Notes under the pieces: model-generated | Database searches by the model: none | Seen by the model: the letters and a program-made list of their open reading frames with translations, nothing else | What the model was told of the DNA's origin: nothing | Shown here: positions 1-12,065 of the stretch, piece after piece | Position numbering within the stretch: position 1 is the stretch's first letter | Layout of the letters: each line of letters begins with the position of its first letter | NCBI GenBank assembly: GCA_945643635.1 | Contig: CALZFC010000090.1 | Span: 697,501-761,500 of the forward strand | DNA length: 64,000 nucleotides | Direction: 5' to 3' | Source of the DNA: Allodiplogaster sudhausi | Taxonomy: Eukaryota > Nematoda > Chromadorea > Rhabditida > Diplogasteridae | Position numbers and translations under genes: made by a program

Positions 1-24
1 ATATCTTGATATCCTCCAACACAC

Positions 25-687
25 CTCGTCTGGCACCGTTTCAGGCGTCACTTCAGCGAGGTCGTCGTCTTCGTCGCATATCCGCCTGAAAAGCAGCTTA
101 TTCATAGATTAATTTAAAGGAGCTGTCCTGTGAGCTTGGAATAGATCGCATGAAAACGAGAGCAGAGTTAGGCAGTGTTTATTTTTATGGACAGCCTTTG
201 GCTTTTAAAAAAATTATTCTAGAACAACTACCGAAAAATTGCATATCTCCTTGCGTTAGAGCGCTGCTTCAAACTCCTTTTAATTCAAACCTCGGAATCG
301 ATTTAAATTATAGCTGTAACTCGAAAATCGCCTCCAAAGTTTCTCGTGTGTGTCTTTAATCCAACAATATTTGTGCCTGTTAAATCGTGAATAAATTCAA
401 AACTAATAGTTTCAAAGGTCTCCTTTGAAAACATATTGGAACAAACAATTCCGGATTGAAAAGCTTAAAAAAGAGTATCCATTCATCGTGGTGGCTCCGC
501 TATTAAAGAGGAGCTGAGAAGCTCTTCATGGCACAGAAAGATGAGAGAGCGAGCAGACACTGAGAAAGACGATAGGTTTGAGACACGAAAGAGCGATAGA
601 TTTACATATGTAGATGAGTGAAGAGAACCTGAGAGAGAGTGAGAGAAAAGAGAGCTGCTATAGAGGGGAAGAGAGTTTGAGAGAGAA

Positions 688-718
<31 letters not shown>

Positions 719-1979
719 TAAAGAGCGAAATAGAAGGGTTAGAGCAGATCCCGGATAAGAGCATATAAATCTAAATGCTCTCATGGCACGGACATGAATA
801 TGATACGAAAAGATGATTGATATGGCAGCGGGACCATATTCAGAAAGAGAGAGCTCTTTAGTTAGCTTCGCTTAAAGGAGTTAAAAATGCCAACATCAAT
901 TCGCACCCTTTTGCGAATCGTTGATGTAGAGAGATGACAAGAGTGAGAGAAATAGAGAAATAGTGGAGAGAAAGACAGCAGAGAGAAAGAGATAAATATT
1001 GAAAGACAGGAAGAGAGAGCGCGATGAAGCACTGACTCTCCAAAAGATGTTTGCGCATATAACGTTAACCTGATGACGTGCAAATGCTATAACCGGCTTA
1101 TTTACCATCCTTCTTCTATGTACATATACGCCAAAAATGTGCGAGATTCATATTAAGATCAGTGGCATCTAATAAAAACAAGGTTATCAAAATGACCTCA
1201 TTAAATCAAGTGGAGGAAATAGCAACTGGCGATTTCGCCACTTTTGAAAAAACTCGATCATGAATAGGCGAATGAATTTTTTGCTTGACACATGTGATTT
1301 AAAGAGACATTGTTATCATTGTTAGGAAAGCTTTTAGAGGTTATGTTTCAGATCCGTGATGCTTTAAAGGCACAAAAAAATTAATGAGAAAAAAGTCGAG
1401 CTTTTACCTAGTTTCGTCCATGTACGCCGTTTCGAGCACGAGAGCGGCATATCTGAAGAGAAAAGGAGTTTGGTAAAAAGGATTTTATTTGCATCATGGA
1501 ATATTAAGCTTATTTTGTTGATATCATTGAAATCTATTTCAATATCAATGAATTTAAAAAAGAGCCGCACTCGATATTCCTTTTGAGATCCTCGAGGGGC
1601 AGCTGCCCCGAGTTGAGCTGGTGCAGGATGTACCGTAGCCTGGAAGAATTAGATGGTAAAAGCCTTTCTTTGCTTAATATAAGTTTAGGAATAGATTTCG
1701 CAACATCTAAAATTTTTTTAAATATTCAATTTTATTTTTCATTGTTAGAAACACATGGACAATAGGCATCATCAATATTCACAGCAACAAACCTCTATTG
1801 ATAGACTGAGCCAGCAAACAATAGGATATCTCACTGTCTCACTCTCTCATTTTTCACTCTCCCTTTCTCTCTCTCTCTCTCACTCTCTCACTCTGCGATC
1901 CTTTCTCTCTCTCACACTCGGTCTCTCTCTCTCCCTCCCTCGCTCATTCTCCCTCTCTCTCCCTCTCTCTCTCCCTCTC

Positions 1980-2025
<46 letters not shown>

Positions 2026-4459
2026 TCCCTCTCTCGCTCTATCCTTGTACCTGCACGCATGCTTCCTGAGTACGAGTTGATAGAAGCCGAACGTATCTCC
2101 GACAATCATATGGCTGTTCTGGTCTCTCCGCTCTCCGCCTCCTCCTCCTCTGCCGCCACCGCCGCGTCCTCTGCTCCTCCCGCCGCGTGCGGTCAGATGA
2201 GTCGGCAGTTTATATCCCACTTGGGTCCCGAAGCGATGGCGGGAAGGGTTTCACCACGAAGAGCACGGGGAATACGGTAGTCGATAGGAAGGAAGACGAG
2301 AGTGGAACTCACACACAGACACAGACTCTGCGCTTTGCTTCGTGAATCGGGGGCTTCTTCCGAAAGGAGAGAGAGAGGAGAGGGCAGGGAGAAAGAGAGA
2401 AGTTGATGATGGCCCACCTCTCAGAGAAGCTATTGGCGTCGAGATTAGCTTCTCTGGGCTTCTTTTCCTCTCAGGAAGAGAGAGAGAGAGGAGAGAGTGG
2501 AGAGAGTACAGAGAGTACAGAGAAGCAGACAGAGAAGGGAGATTGAGATAAATAGCCCGTCTAAGAGGAGAAGGAGAAGAAGGTTCAGGGAGGATGCAGG
2601 CAGCGGCGGCGGCCGAGAGGGGAAAGTGAGTGTGTGTATCCACCCCCCCCCCCCTCCTCCCTTCAGGGAGTCTCATCCGCGCAGGCCTGGAGGCAATCCT
2701 CAGGTATTCTAAGCAGTCTCTCTCATCTTGTCTAACTCTCTAACTCTATCACTCTCTCTATTTCTCCCTCTTCCTCCTTATCTCTGTATTTATCATAGTC
2801 ACCAACTCTCACTCTCTATCTGACTCGTAGCTGTTTCTCTTTCTCTGTCGCTCTTCTTCTCTCTTGCTTCCTCTGTCTCTCGCCTCTCTCTCTCTCTCTC
2901 CCTCTCTCTCTGGCAGCTTCTTCCTCTTCTAATCCCATCAGCCCACTCGACCCGTCCTCCCTTGATCCGGTAGTTGCCACGGCAACTGTCTCGACGAAGA
3001 GACGAAGATAGCGCTCTCGGTTCATCTTATAGAGAGGATCTTCTCTCGCCGAGAAGATATCCAACTATATACCTCTATCTATTTATTTATTTCGCGCGCT
3101 GTCTCTCTATCTCTATTTCTCTCTCTCACTCTCTCTCTCTGTTTATCTCCTTCTATCTCCTTTTTTTCAGCGCCCTATCTCTCTCCCACTTTATCTCTTC
3201 TCGTTATTTCATTCAGTCCATATCTCTCTCTATTAATTTCTCTCTTTCTCTGCACGTTTTATGCGCTTTATCTCTCTCTATCTTAGTCTTCCTAACTCTC
3301 TCACTCTTTCTAACTCTCTCCGCGTATCTCTAAATTGCTCTCATCCTTCGTACGCTCGTTTCATGTCAATGACATCATCCATGCTTCTGCTCTCTCTCTC
3401 TTCTCGTTCATCGCGCGCATAATTTTGTGTATGTTTCTCTCTCTTTATGCCTGAATCTGATAAACTTCACAATCTCGTAGTCTCAGAACTTACAAAAGCT
3501 TTAAATGAATAGGGCAACCGAATGTAAAGGACCCGCAAAGATAAAGACTATTTCTCAATGGTGAATTAATGCAACAGCATAGGAATGCAATATTATCCTT
3601 CATTTATATTCAATTTTAATTGTTTTTAAATATTTATTTCAATAATATTTCGTAAATAAAGAATAAATAAATGAAAAATAAATAGATAAATTTTCCAACT
3701 TTTCCAAGCTCTCGAGCGCTGCCTCGTTGCCGTACGTCTTCGCGTCTTCGTCATCTTCTCCTTCTTTCTCATCTCCATCCACCTTCGCTTTCCCGTTGAC
3801 TCTTTTATCGATACGGCCATTGCAGCACTAGAAAATATACGATTTATAAGGCTAAGAAAAATTTTGACTAAATTAATAAATAACTTTATAATCATGTACT
3901 AGAAATACTTGATTATTACCAATTTAAAGTTTTAGCGAAACAATGCATCTTCAATTTTTGCCGAAAAAAGGATAATGGTCCAGTAAAAAAAATTTTGGTG
4001 GTTATACCGATTAACATTTTACTTAAGTTCTACTTTAAAGAAGGAGAATGAAGCAAAACAATAGAAATAATAAATACGAGAAATGAAATGGGACCTTTGC
4101 ACTCCCAGCGCCACTGTCACGTCTTCGCGTTAACGTCAACGGTCGTTGTAGTTCAGCTGTAAATGTTCCATAAATTGTCGTGCTTTATATTAAACAAAAT
4201 ATATTAATTTGGTTATTGTATTAAAATTTAAGTTGAAATTTTAGCAATATCGTCAGCTATTTTTCAATAGAAAATATAATAGTTTCATCGTACTTTTCTT
4301 CATTTTCATTTAGGCATTTAAACATATTTTGTCACCCTTTTTCGCTCCGTTTAATAGCTTCTGGGGCCGTTGTTTAGACGAAGTTGCGGCGGCGGCAAAT
4401 TCAAATTCCGGAACACGATCTTCGACAATGGGCGATGCGACTGGCGAGAAGACGAGCAT
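25..4459 (-). CDS. PDE1-type (Ca2+/calmodulin-dependent) cyclic nucleotide phosphodiesterase, N-terminal part
   Basis: This is a minus-strand, multi-exon gene whose 3' part lies beyond the left edge. Coding exons read from the sequence are 4459-4336, 4156-4095, 3827-3700, 1639-1571, 1452-1408 and 85-25, all with GT/AG borders and matching phases. Spliced, they give LRYILHQLNSGQLPLEDLK, then EYAALVLETAYMDETRR, then DEDDDLAEVTPETVPDE. This is the conserved block before the catalytic domain in PDE1 enzymes (family pattern K-x-LRYLxxQL...NxEYAAxVLExxYxDETRR.x-DEDELxEV...VPxEVRDW). PDE1 hydrolyses cAMP and cGMP under calmodulin control; the HD-type catalytic domain is outside the window. Exon 3 is acidic (DEKEGEDDEDAK). 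The ATG at 4459, just after an AG acceptor, is the best visible start, but other 5' exons could exist upstream. Introns hold GA/CT repeats. Family assignment is confident; the first two exons are less so. Confidence 0.85.
483..1110. repeat. GA-rich simple sequence in the PDE1 intron
   Basis: The block is degenerate (GA)n with GAGAGAAA variants on the plus strand, hence CT on the PDE1 sense strand, in two clusters near 610-730 and 930-1030. The long minus-strand open frames here are runs of Ser and Leu generated by the repeat and are not genes. Confidence 0.85.
1850..3340. repeat. CT- and GA-rich simple sequence block with GC-rich core
   Basis: Plus-strand (CT)n dominates 1850-2045 and 2720-3320; GA dominates 2370-2550. 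A GC-rich core at 2130-2300 and 2590-2700 has a run of C near 2642-2653. The block fills most of the intron between PDE1 exons 3 and 4. Apart from the doubtful plus-strand exons at 2594-2710, nothing here looks like a gene. Confidence 0.8.
2594..2710 (+). other. Possible plus-strand exon pair inside the PDE1 intron
   Basis: An ATG at 2594 opens an 11-codon Ala-rich reading (MQAAAAAERG) ending at a strong GTGAGT donor near 2626. A C-rich tract then leads to a CCCTTCAG acceptor near 2666 and a short segment reading ESHPRRPGGNPQ that ends at a GTATTC donor near 2703, in phase. A later plus-strand segment at 8452, after CTTTCCCCAG, reads NVIQERESAECGWKTSSI and stop. The joins are possible, but this is purely splice-signal inference with no recognised domain. 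Confidence 0.2.
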
Positions 4460-5899
4460 AATTCTGGGTTTTTTTCCTCGCGTAACTCCGTGACCACGCC
4501 GATTTACGGTGTTTAGCACGGGAGCTACGTTGTTTAGCAGAGATTCGGAGTTGCGTTATTTTGTTGGTCCAATGATGAATTCATGCAAATGAAGAAGTTG
4601 ACCGTTCGTCAATTTCTTAGTCCCTTGACTATATCATCACGGTGAAGACAAAACATTGTCGTCGAGGATGCAAGGCAAACTATGCAGGTAGAGTTGCCTG
4701 AAGTTGAAGTCATTCAATGATTGTTCAGTCCAATAGAGCGTAAAGCAGTTGAAAGTGGAATTGGAAATAAGAAATCGAAAAGTTGAAAAGTCGCCTAGAG
4801 TTTTTCTGATTGGAGCGATTGAGAGAAGGGAACTTGAGAATATTTATGACCTGATCTGAGACTATTCATAGCTCTGAGGGCAACCACGGCCATATGAAGG
4901 TTTTATTTGTGATGAAACACATAAACGCTACGTACTCAGCTTGGTGGCTTTTACCATTCGGCATACAATTATGTGATCACATGTCTGGCCATAGTCCACG
5001 ATCGACTAGCTCTTCTAGAATTCACGACAAAAATTGGTGTTTCGACGTGCGGCTCCTAGTTACCGGCCACGGAAACGGAAACGAGACAATTGTCTTGAGA
5101 GGAAAGACAGAAAAAAAGTGTATCAAGTTGAAGAATTTGAGACACCAAGGAGAGGAACATACATGAAAAGTGATTTAAAATTGAGAAAAGGAAATTTTGT
5201 GTGTGATCTGATTAAATAAAATCTACACATTCTGTCATGTATATAAAAATGGCTCGAAACAAGATTGTTTGATGCAAAATTAGTTGATAAATCGTTTAAA
5301 ACAACTATTGTTTCTCTTAAGTTGACAAAAATTTCAATAAAGATAAATGTCATTGTCAGCTAAAAATGAGAGCGCCGCGAATTGTAAGAAAGAATGGGCT
5401 GTCTCGCTAGGAATACTGTAAGCAAATTCTCATCAAACAGGCTCTTGACAATGTTGATATTCTGATCACGCCATCGTGCCATTGAGCCAATGGAACCTTC
5501 GAATGCTACGTCAACGTTTATGTATTAAGAGTGTGGTTATGAGAGACTTGGAGAGAGAAGGAGAGAGATAGAGAGAGAGAGAAGAGAGAGAAAGAGAGCT
5601 TCAGAAAGAGAGAGATTGAGGAAGAGTGAGAGAGAGAGAGAGCTTCAGAGAGAGAGAGAGAGAGAGAGAGACAGATGTGGTCACGTGCAGCAAATAAGGG
5701 GGGGGGGTGCTTGAAACTATTCCTCTGCCGGGGGAATTCCGTCTCTTGCGGTGCGCGGCGTATCAATTTCCGGCCCGCGAGGGTATTCAAAAGGACGGAA
5801 TCAGGCGTGCCCAATGTCAGAAGGCTCTTTCTATCTTTCGCCACCTCTCTACGTCCCTAGTCTCTCTCTCTCCCTGTCTTATTTCTATCCCACTCTCTC

Positions 5900-5942
<43 letters not shown>

Positions 5943-6408
5943 CTCAGTCTCTATTGCTGGTATTTGAGAGAGCTCAACATGAGAATGGCTCTATGGATGA
6001 CGAAGTGAATATAACAAAAATATGGAAGTAGCCTTGCATGAATTCAGGGCAGCAGTCATAGAGTAGAAGAAGTAATATTTGGCAGGCTAGCAAAGTATGA
6101 CGGCGAAAACGAAATAATATATGGTTAACCGGCGTCTCGAAAGCGACTATTGACTGCAGCATAGCAACTGGTAATTATGTATGCGGAAGGAAGGCACTTC
6201 ACATGGCCATCTCACAATTGTCAATGTTCCGCCATAGTCATCTTGCGAAGCAAACGACCATTTATTATTTATCTTTATTGCATTTAGCTTAATTCTTTTG
6301 CACATTTCCTAACTTGGATGATCTTCAGTGCTTCATCAGAAATTACGAGATCCTAGATGCGGTCTATTTGAAAAAAAATCTTGCCCAAATGAGAGAGAAA
6401 GAGCGAGA

Positions 6409-6540
6409 GAGAGAAGCATACAGAGAGAAAGAGAGAAAGAGAAGGATGGAGAGATAAGGAGGGAGAGAAAGAGAGAGAGAGAGAAGCATACAGAGAGAAA
6501 GAGAGAAAGAGAAGGATGGAGAGATAAGGAGGGAGAGAAA
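6409..6540. repeat. Two-copy direct repeat of about 68 bp
   Basis: The segment beginning GAGAGAAGCATACAG and ending GATAAGGAGGGAGAGAAA occurs twice in tandem with essentially no differences. Each copy contains the non-GA words GCATACAG and GGATGGAG. It is a recent tandem duplication inside a GA tract. Confidence 0.8.
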
Positions 6541-8083
6541 TTGCACGTGCCTGCCCATGACAGCAAATGTCCACAGGATGATTGAATGTGAAGTGCATAA
6601 AAGGTCGTGAGGAGCCAGCGAGGTTGAGAAGCATGTGTGATGCGAAGTAACAAAAAAAAGGAATAAGAAAAAATATTTATTAGACAAATAAAATACAACA
6701 AGTAAGCAGAGTATCTTAATATGTAGTTCTGGCGAGATCAAACTCTCTATGGATGCTTTTTGTTCCCTGCGGGATCTGGTGCGAAATCCCTTGCCGCACA
6801 ATGCCGTGAGAGAGAGAGAAGATATAAGCGATACAGGGAGAGAAGGGAGAAAGGGATAGCTTGAGAGAGGCAGAGAGAGAGAGAGAGACAGAGAGAGAGA
6901 GAGCGAAATAGAGAAAGGAAGCGAAATACACTTGCAATTCAGAAAGAAGAAAATGATGACGGGAACTATTGAGAGAAATAGGGGATAAAATAGCTTCTGT
7001 CTCTCATTGACTCTCCCGCTCACTTTTTTTTCTGTCTCTCTCTCTCTCTCTCTGCAAAAGTTTAGCGCTGTCCTTCGCAACGTGAGAAACGTTCCACGAA
7101 AGAAACAAAACTTATGGTTAGGAAAATTGCGCACTAAGAATATAGGATTTAAAATTAGGCGAACGCTTTGATATTCTTGTGTGAAAAAATTTAAACGTTC
7201 AAAAGAATACTTATTATTCAAGATAGTTCAGGCAGTGAAGGAATTTAATACATATATGTGCATATCTATCAGAATGAAACCTTCATATTTCACACATATG
7301 TTCTTACAATTAGAGAGCTAGTTATGCAGCAAAAGCAGGCAGAGACTAAAGGCGGGCAGTATTGACGATACATAAAATACTTGAAAGATATGACAAGGAG
7401 GTGAAGAGAGGGAAAGAGAGCGAGAGAAGAGGGTAGGTAGCGAATAATTGGGAAAGTGTTAAAGAGAGAGAGAGACAGACGCACATTGAGAGCCTGGGAG
7501 ATGGACAGAGAAGGAGAGTGAAAGACAGAGAAACAGAGAGGGAGAGAGAAAGAAGAGAGAGAGACAGAAGAGAGAGAGAGAGACAGAAGGTAGAGAGAGA
7601 GGGACAAAAGAATAAGATGGTGATGGGAGTTCAAAGGTCGTGCCGCGCTCGTGCTCTCCGAAATTCTGCCTAAATAATGCGGGCGGAGATGTTGCCAGCC
7701 AGAAGAATGAGGTCTCTTTCTCCTTCTCTTTCTCTTTATCTTTTTCTCTGTCTCTTTCTTTCTCTCTTTATTTCTTTATCTCTCTTACTATTTGTCTCAC
7801 TCTCACTATTTCCGACACCCACTCTTGGTCTCCATCTTTCTCCCTTACTCCCACATGCTCCTTCTATGTCTGAATCTCTCTCCTCTCTCACACCTCCTCC
7901 CGTCACGCTTCTCACCCTCGCAACAATGCCCCATGCGACGACTTTCTATCCTTCCTTTTCTTCTTCCTTCTGACTTCTGCCATCCCCATCTTGGTGACTG
8001 TCGCTCTCTCTCTCCCGCTCTCTCACACACACTCTCTCTCACCCTACCTCCCTTTCTCTCTGTCTCTCTCTATAACTCTCTCT

Positions 8084-8115
<32 letters not shown>

Positions 8116-8377
8116 GACCATCTCCCACCCCTACATCGCTAAGAAGACCCAATCACGATCGTCGGGTCTGATCTCATTTAGCAGTTTCCCCCTTCTCCCT
8201 CCCTTTTCTTCATTTTTCTTGGATATTTTTTTCTACATATGTATGTAGTTTTTTATCATCCACTCTTTACTTCCCTCTTCTCTCAGCCTCCTCCATCTTC
8301 CATTTCTTTCATAGTTTCTATCTTTATTTCCCTCTTTATCCTTTTATTCTATTTCCTTTTCTCCCTTTATATCTCTT

Positions 8378-8409
<32 letters not shown>

Positions 8410-8782
8410 GTCTTGATTCTTTTCCTCGCTTCTTTCCCCAGAACGTTATTCAAGAGCGTGAGAGCGCCGAGTGCGGGTGGAAAACGTCTTCGATTTAGGC
8501 AGAAAAATTATTCACTTTTTGACGGCAACAATTCTGCTCTCTCTTCCTCTCTCTCTCTCTCTCGCTCTCTCTCTCTCTTACGTTCTATTCTCCCTCTCTC
8601 TCTCCATCTCTTTCCTTCCCTAAATATTCATATTTCTGAATCAAGTACTTGCCGGCTGTTAGCGCTCTACGTATTCCTAAAATGCGAAATGGCATGGACG
8701 TGAAAGCAACGTTGACGAATTTGTGGGAGTTCCAAGCATGGTTCGAACTCTAAGCCATGCTTCGCTGATTGTCGATAAGAGA

Positions 8783-8990
8783 GAGAGAGAGAGAGAGAGA
8801 GAAAAGTGAGAGAGAGAAAGAGAGAAAAGTGAGAGAGAAGGAGCGAAAAGTGTGTGAGAGAAAGAAAGAAAAGTGAGAGAGAGAGAAAGAGAGAAAAGTG
8901 AGAGAGAAAGAGCGAAAAGTGTGTGAGAGAAAGAGAGAAAAGTGATAGAGAGAGAAAGAGAGAAAAGTGAAAGAGAGAAAGAGACAGCGA
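8783..8990. repeat. Higher-order GA/AAGTG minisatellite
   Basis: A unit of about 40-45 bp combines GAGAGAAAAGTGAGAGAG with AGCGAAAAGTGTGTGAGAG. It recurs several times, giving a period well above the dinucleotide. It encodes only Ser/Leu/Phe-rich spurious frames. Confidence 0.75.
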
Positions 8991-9139
8991 AATATACAGA
9001 TGGAGAAAAGATCGCTAGACCAAGGAATATTGGATTGTGGGAGAGGGGGGATATGCTTTTTGCAAGGCGCAAACGAAGAAGATGCATGAGTCCAGTCGAG
9101 AGAGAGAGAGAGAGAGATGGATAAGAGAATTAGAGTGCT

Positions 9140-9191
<52 letters not shown>

Positions 9192-9290
9192 CGCATGTTC
9201 GCGCTCGTGGGAGCAGAAGCTCAACGCGACATGCGACATCTCATTTCTCTCTCTTTTTCTCAGCCTGTCTCTTTCATCATGCTTTGATCT

Positions 9291-9324
<34 letters not shown>

Positions 9325-9710
9325 ATTTCTCGCGCTTTTTAGTCACGTCTCCAAATCTTTCTCTCTTTCTTTTTCTATCTCTCACTCTCTCTCTCCATCT
9401 CTCTCGCAATTCTCTCTTCGGTTTCGCTCGCTGCCGGACTCTCACATTCAGAATGTCATTACGGAACGCACAGTGCTCTTGTGGGTGGTGGATTCGAAGA
9501 CACGGTAGGAAATGTCTCGTGCACACGCAAGAAATACAGCAAAAGAAAAGAAATCAGACAAAATAAAAAAAATAGAAGGGAGAACTTCATAAAAAATAGA
9601 ATGAAAATATAGTAAGTATTTATAGTATTTATGCCAAGAAATAATTGTAATTGCAAGAAAACGAGAGAATACGGAAGAAGTATGAAGCTAGCTTCATAAG
9701 CGGCGAGGAT

Positions 9711-10144
9711 TTATGCCGAAAAGTAAGAATGCGGAAAAAGGCGTGAATGCCCCGCAGGGGATTTCCTCTTGAAATGCTCTTGTGCAGTACACTTGAGATA
9801 TCCGGCATTTGTATTGGGGAGAGAGAGAGAGAGAAAGAGAGAATGAGAAAAAGAGGAGAAAAGTGATAGAGAGATTGAGAGTAAGAGAGTGTGTGTGAGA
9901 GAGAGAGAGAGTGTGTGAGAGAGAGAGAAAAGTGTCGCCTCGGGGATAAATATCAAAAGCAAAGTGAAATATGTACAATGTCTGGTCCAAAAACGAGAAA
10001 GAGGGCCACAAAAACAATGAGATCAGAAATGCCTTTGTTGGCAGACAATTCAATGCGAAGCGAAAAGGCAAGAAATAAGATTCCGAACAGCATCAGCACC
10101 AAGATTGAGAGAATCGCGATATTTCTCTTATTGTTTTCAGACAA
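9711..10144 (-). CDS. Candidate 3' end of a minus-strand membrane protein gene (unrecognised)
   Basis: A minus-strand segment from 10144 to 9977 reads as two hydrophobic stretches, ILSILVLMLFGILFLAF and DLIVFVALFLVF, separated by a short loop (RIELSANKGIS). It ends at a GTACAT donor in phase 0. A second segment, 9791-9711, follows an AG acceptor in phase 0 and reads CTAQEHFKRKSPAGHSRLF...YFSA then stop. Upstream on the same strand, 10559-10460 starts with ATG (MPPPPPKVVVAVSAAVRV) and ends at GTTAGA; 10428-10366 (CQEWLDLAKRGEEGKRSELC) joins it in phase. However, 10366 cannot join 10144 without another exon. No family is recognised, and the complementary strand is also open, so the call is tentative. 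Confidence 0.35.
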
Positions 10145-10644
10145 CTACATATATCTTCGTCTTCGTCTTAAACTTTTGACTTTGAAAATTAGCGGTCTCT
10201 CTCTCTCTCACTCCCTCTCTCTCTCTTTAATCTCACTCTCTCTAATCTCTCTCACTAATCTCTCTCTCTATCCTATCTGTACAGCTTCTGCATTGGTTTG
10301 GTCCGTCCATTTTCGTCAGACATTGTGTCGATGTGAGGGCGTCACAAAGTGCATACATGTGCTACCGCATAATTCCGATCTTTTGCCCTCCTCCCCTCTC
10401 TTGGCAAGATCAAGCCATTCTTGGCACTCTGCCAAAAGTCCATTCCTCCCCTCTCTAACCACTTCGGGCGCTGTCCGACGGCGGCTTAGTCTGCTTGTTC
10501 TGCGGGACACGCACGGCGGCCGAGACGGCCACCACAACTTTGGGAGGCGGTGGTGGCATCTTGGGCGAGAGATAGAGCGAGAGAGCGAGTGAGAGAGATA
10601 GGGAGAGAGAGCGAGAGAGAGAGTGAGAGAGGGAGAGAGAGAGC

Positions 10645-10685
<41 letters not shown>

Positions 10686-11074
10686 GCGAAGAGCTGTAAA
10701 GAGTTATAAGACAGAGAAAATGAGAAAAATGATAAATAGAGAAGTACAGTCCCGCCCAACATTATGGGGTCACGAATGCATTGAATATCTTTAATATATT
10801 CTTAAGATTCTCTTGCAATGTGGTTCGTAGAAGCAATTGTTCGGGTAATGTTTATATTTTCTGGCATCAGCGTTTTTTTCTCTACCGAATGCATGTAGCA
10901 ATTCTCAAAAAATATCAACTTTTTTGTCATGAATTTAAATGTGATGTTGAGTGCGTTTGGTGCCAAATTTTGAGGGTGCAAACGTGGGTTGTGCAGTTCA
11001 CGGGTTCTTTGGCAAGTAGCCGAGAATTTTGAGACGGAATTTCCAAAACTTCAAGACTGCAGCCAGTAAAAGTC

Positions 11075-11155
11075 TTGCTCCAGTTAGGGTTCGAACCTGT
11101 GACATTCAAAACAAAAAGCAAACTGTATAACCAATGCGCTACACAAGTCATGTGC
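11075..11155 (-). repeat. tRNA-like (SINE-type) sequence in left arm of the fold-back element
   Basis: On the minus strand an A-box-like TAGCGCATTGG is followed about 45 bases later by the B-box GGTTCGAACCC, at tRNA spacing. The anticodon arm is degenerate (CTTTTTGTTTTG), so this is a tRNA-derived relic and not a working tRNA. Its inverted counterpart lies at about 11990-12065 on the plus strand. Confidence 0.55.
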
Positions 11156-11671
11156 TGACTCCAAAGCCCGACGTTGACATCAACCATCCTGAGCCTTTTT
11201 CTCTCTCTCCCTCTCCCACTCTTTCTTTCTCTTTCTCTCCATCTCTCTCTCTCTCTCTCTTTCTCTCCATCTCTCTCTCTCTTTCTCTCCATCTCTCTCT
11301 CTCTCTACTCAATCTCTTCCTCAAACCTTTTTTCAGTGATTTGAACAATCCCACACTTTGAGCTCCCGACTGATTTTCATTAAGAATACTCTTTTCCTTG
11401 GCAAGGCAAAACCTTTACACCGGAAAGGGTTTGAACCGGCGACACTCAAAATGACAAGCAAGAAGTCAACCTACTGTGTCTCTCTATCTCTGTGTCTGCT
11501 CTCCTCTCTCCCAACCGGTGCAAAGGTCTTGCCAAGAGAAAGATTAACGAGTGTGAAAATTAGAGCCCAAAGTGAGGGATCACTCGAAGCGACGGCAACG
11601 ATAGAAAAAAGATGGTTGTAGGTGGCTATCACTGTTTTGCCATCATCAGCGTCTGGTTTGGGACGTCATTC

Positions 11672-11745
11672 GTGACCTGTGTGGCGCAGTAGGTTGACCT
11701 CTTGCTTGTCATTTTGAGTGTCGCCGGTTCAAACCCTTTCCGGTG
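11672..11745 (+). repeat. tRNA-like (SINE-type) sequence near the palindrome centre
   Basis: The A-box TGGCGCAGTAGG and B-box GGTTCAAACCC are spaced as in a tRNA gene, with a poorly paired anticodon region between them. The mirror copy on the left arm (about 11420-11475, minus) keeps the B-box but has a broken A-box. This suggests a SINE or tRNA pseudogene captured before or during palindrome formation. Confidence 0.55.
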
Positions 11746-11989
11746 TAAAGGTTTTGCCTTGCCAAGGAAAAGAGTTCAGAATGAAAATCAGTCGGGAGCT
11801 CAAAGTGTGGGATTGTTCAAATCACTGAAAAAAAGGTTTGAGGTAGAGATTGAGTAGAGAGAGAGAGAGATGGAGAGAAAGAGAGAGAGAGAGAGAGATG
11901 GAGAGAAAGAGAAAGAAAGAGTGGGAGAGGGAGAGAGAGAAAAAAGGCTCAGGATGGTTGATGTCAACGTCGGGCTTTGGAATCAGTAC

Positions 11990-12065
11990 ATGATTTGTAT
12001 AGCGCATTGGTTTACTAGTTTGCTTTTTGTTTTGAATTTCACAGGTTCGAACCCTAACTGGAGCA
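11990..12065 (+). repeat. tRNA-like (SINE-type) sequence in right arm of the fold-back element
   Basis: This is the mirror copy of the minus-strand tRNA-like sequence at about 11075-11155. It has TAGCGCATTGGTTTA, then GGTTCGAACCC. It diverges from its partner by a few substitutions. Confidence 0.5.

Larger units (their letters stand above)
4460..9700. repeat. Gene-poor region dominated by GA/CT simple sequence
   Basis: GA tracts lie at 5530-5670, 6385-6540, 6815-6910, 7400-7610 and 8780-9185; CT tracts at 5860-5945, 7710-8130, 8300-8420, 8535-8610 and 9240-9420. Between them is AT-rich unique DNA (4460-5520, 5960-6330, 6910-7400) in which I find no convincing exon. Two splice-bounded plus-strand segments, 8452-8505 and 9452-9504 (NVITERTVLLWVVDSKT), look exon-like but cannot be tied to a gene. 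Confidence 0.7.

Noticed and set aside
6364..7221. 285-residue minus-strand open frame
   Set aside because: Composed largely of repeat-encoded Ser/Leu stretches over GA tracts; no domain, and it spans a recent 68-bp tandem duplication.
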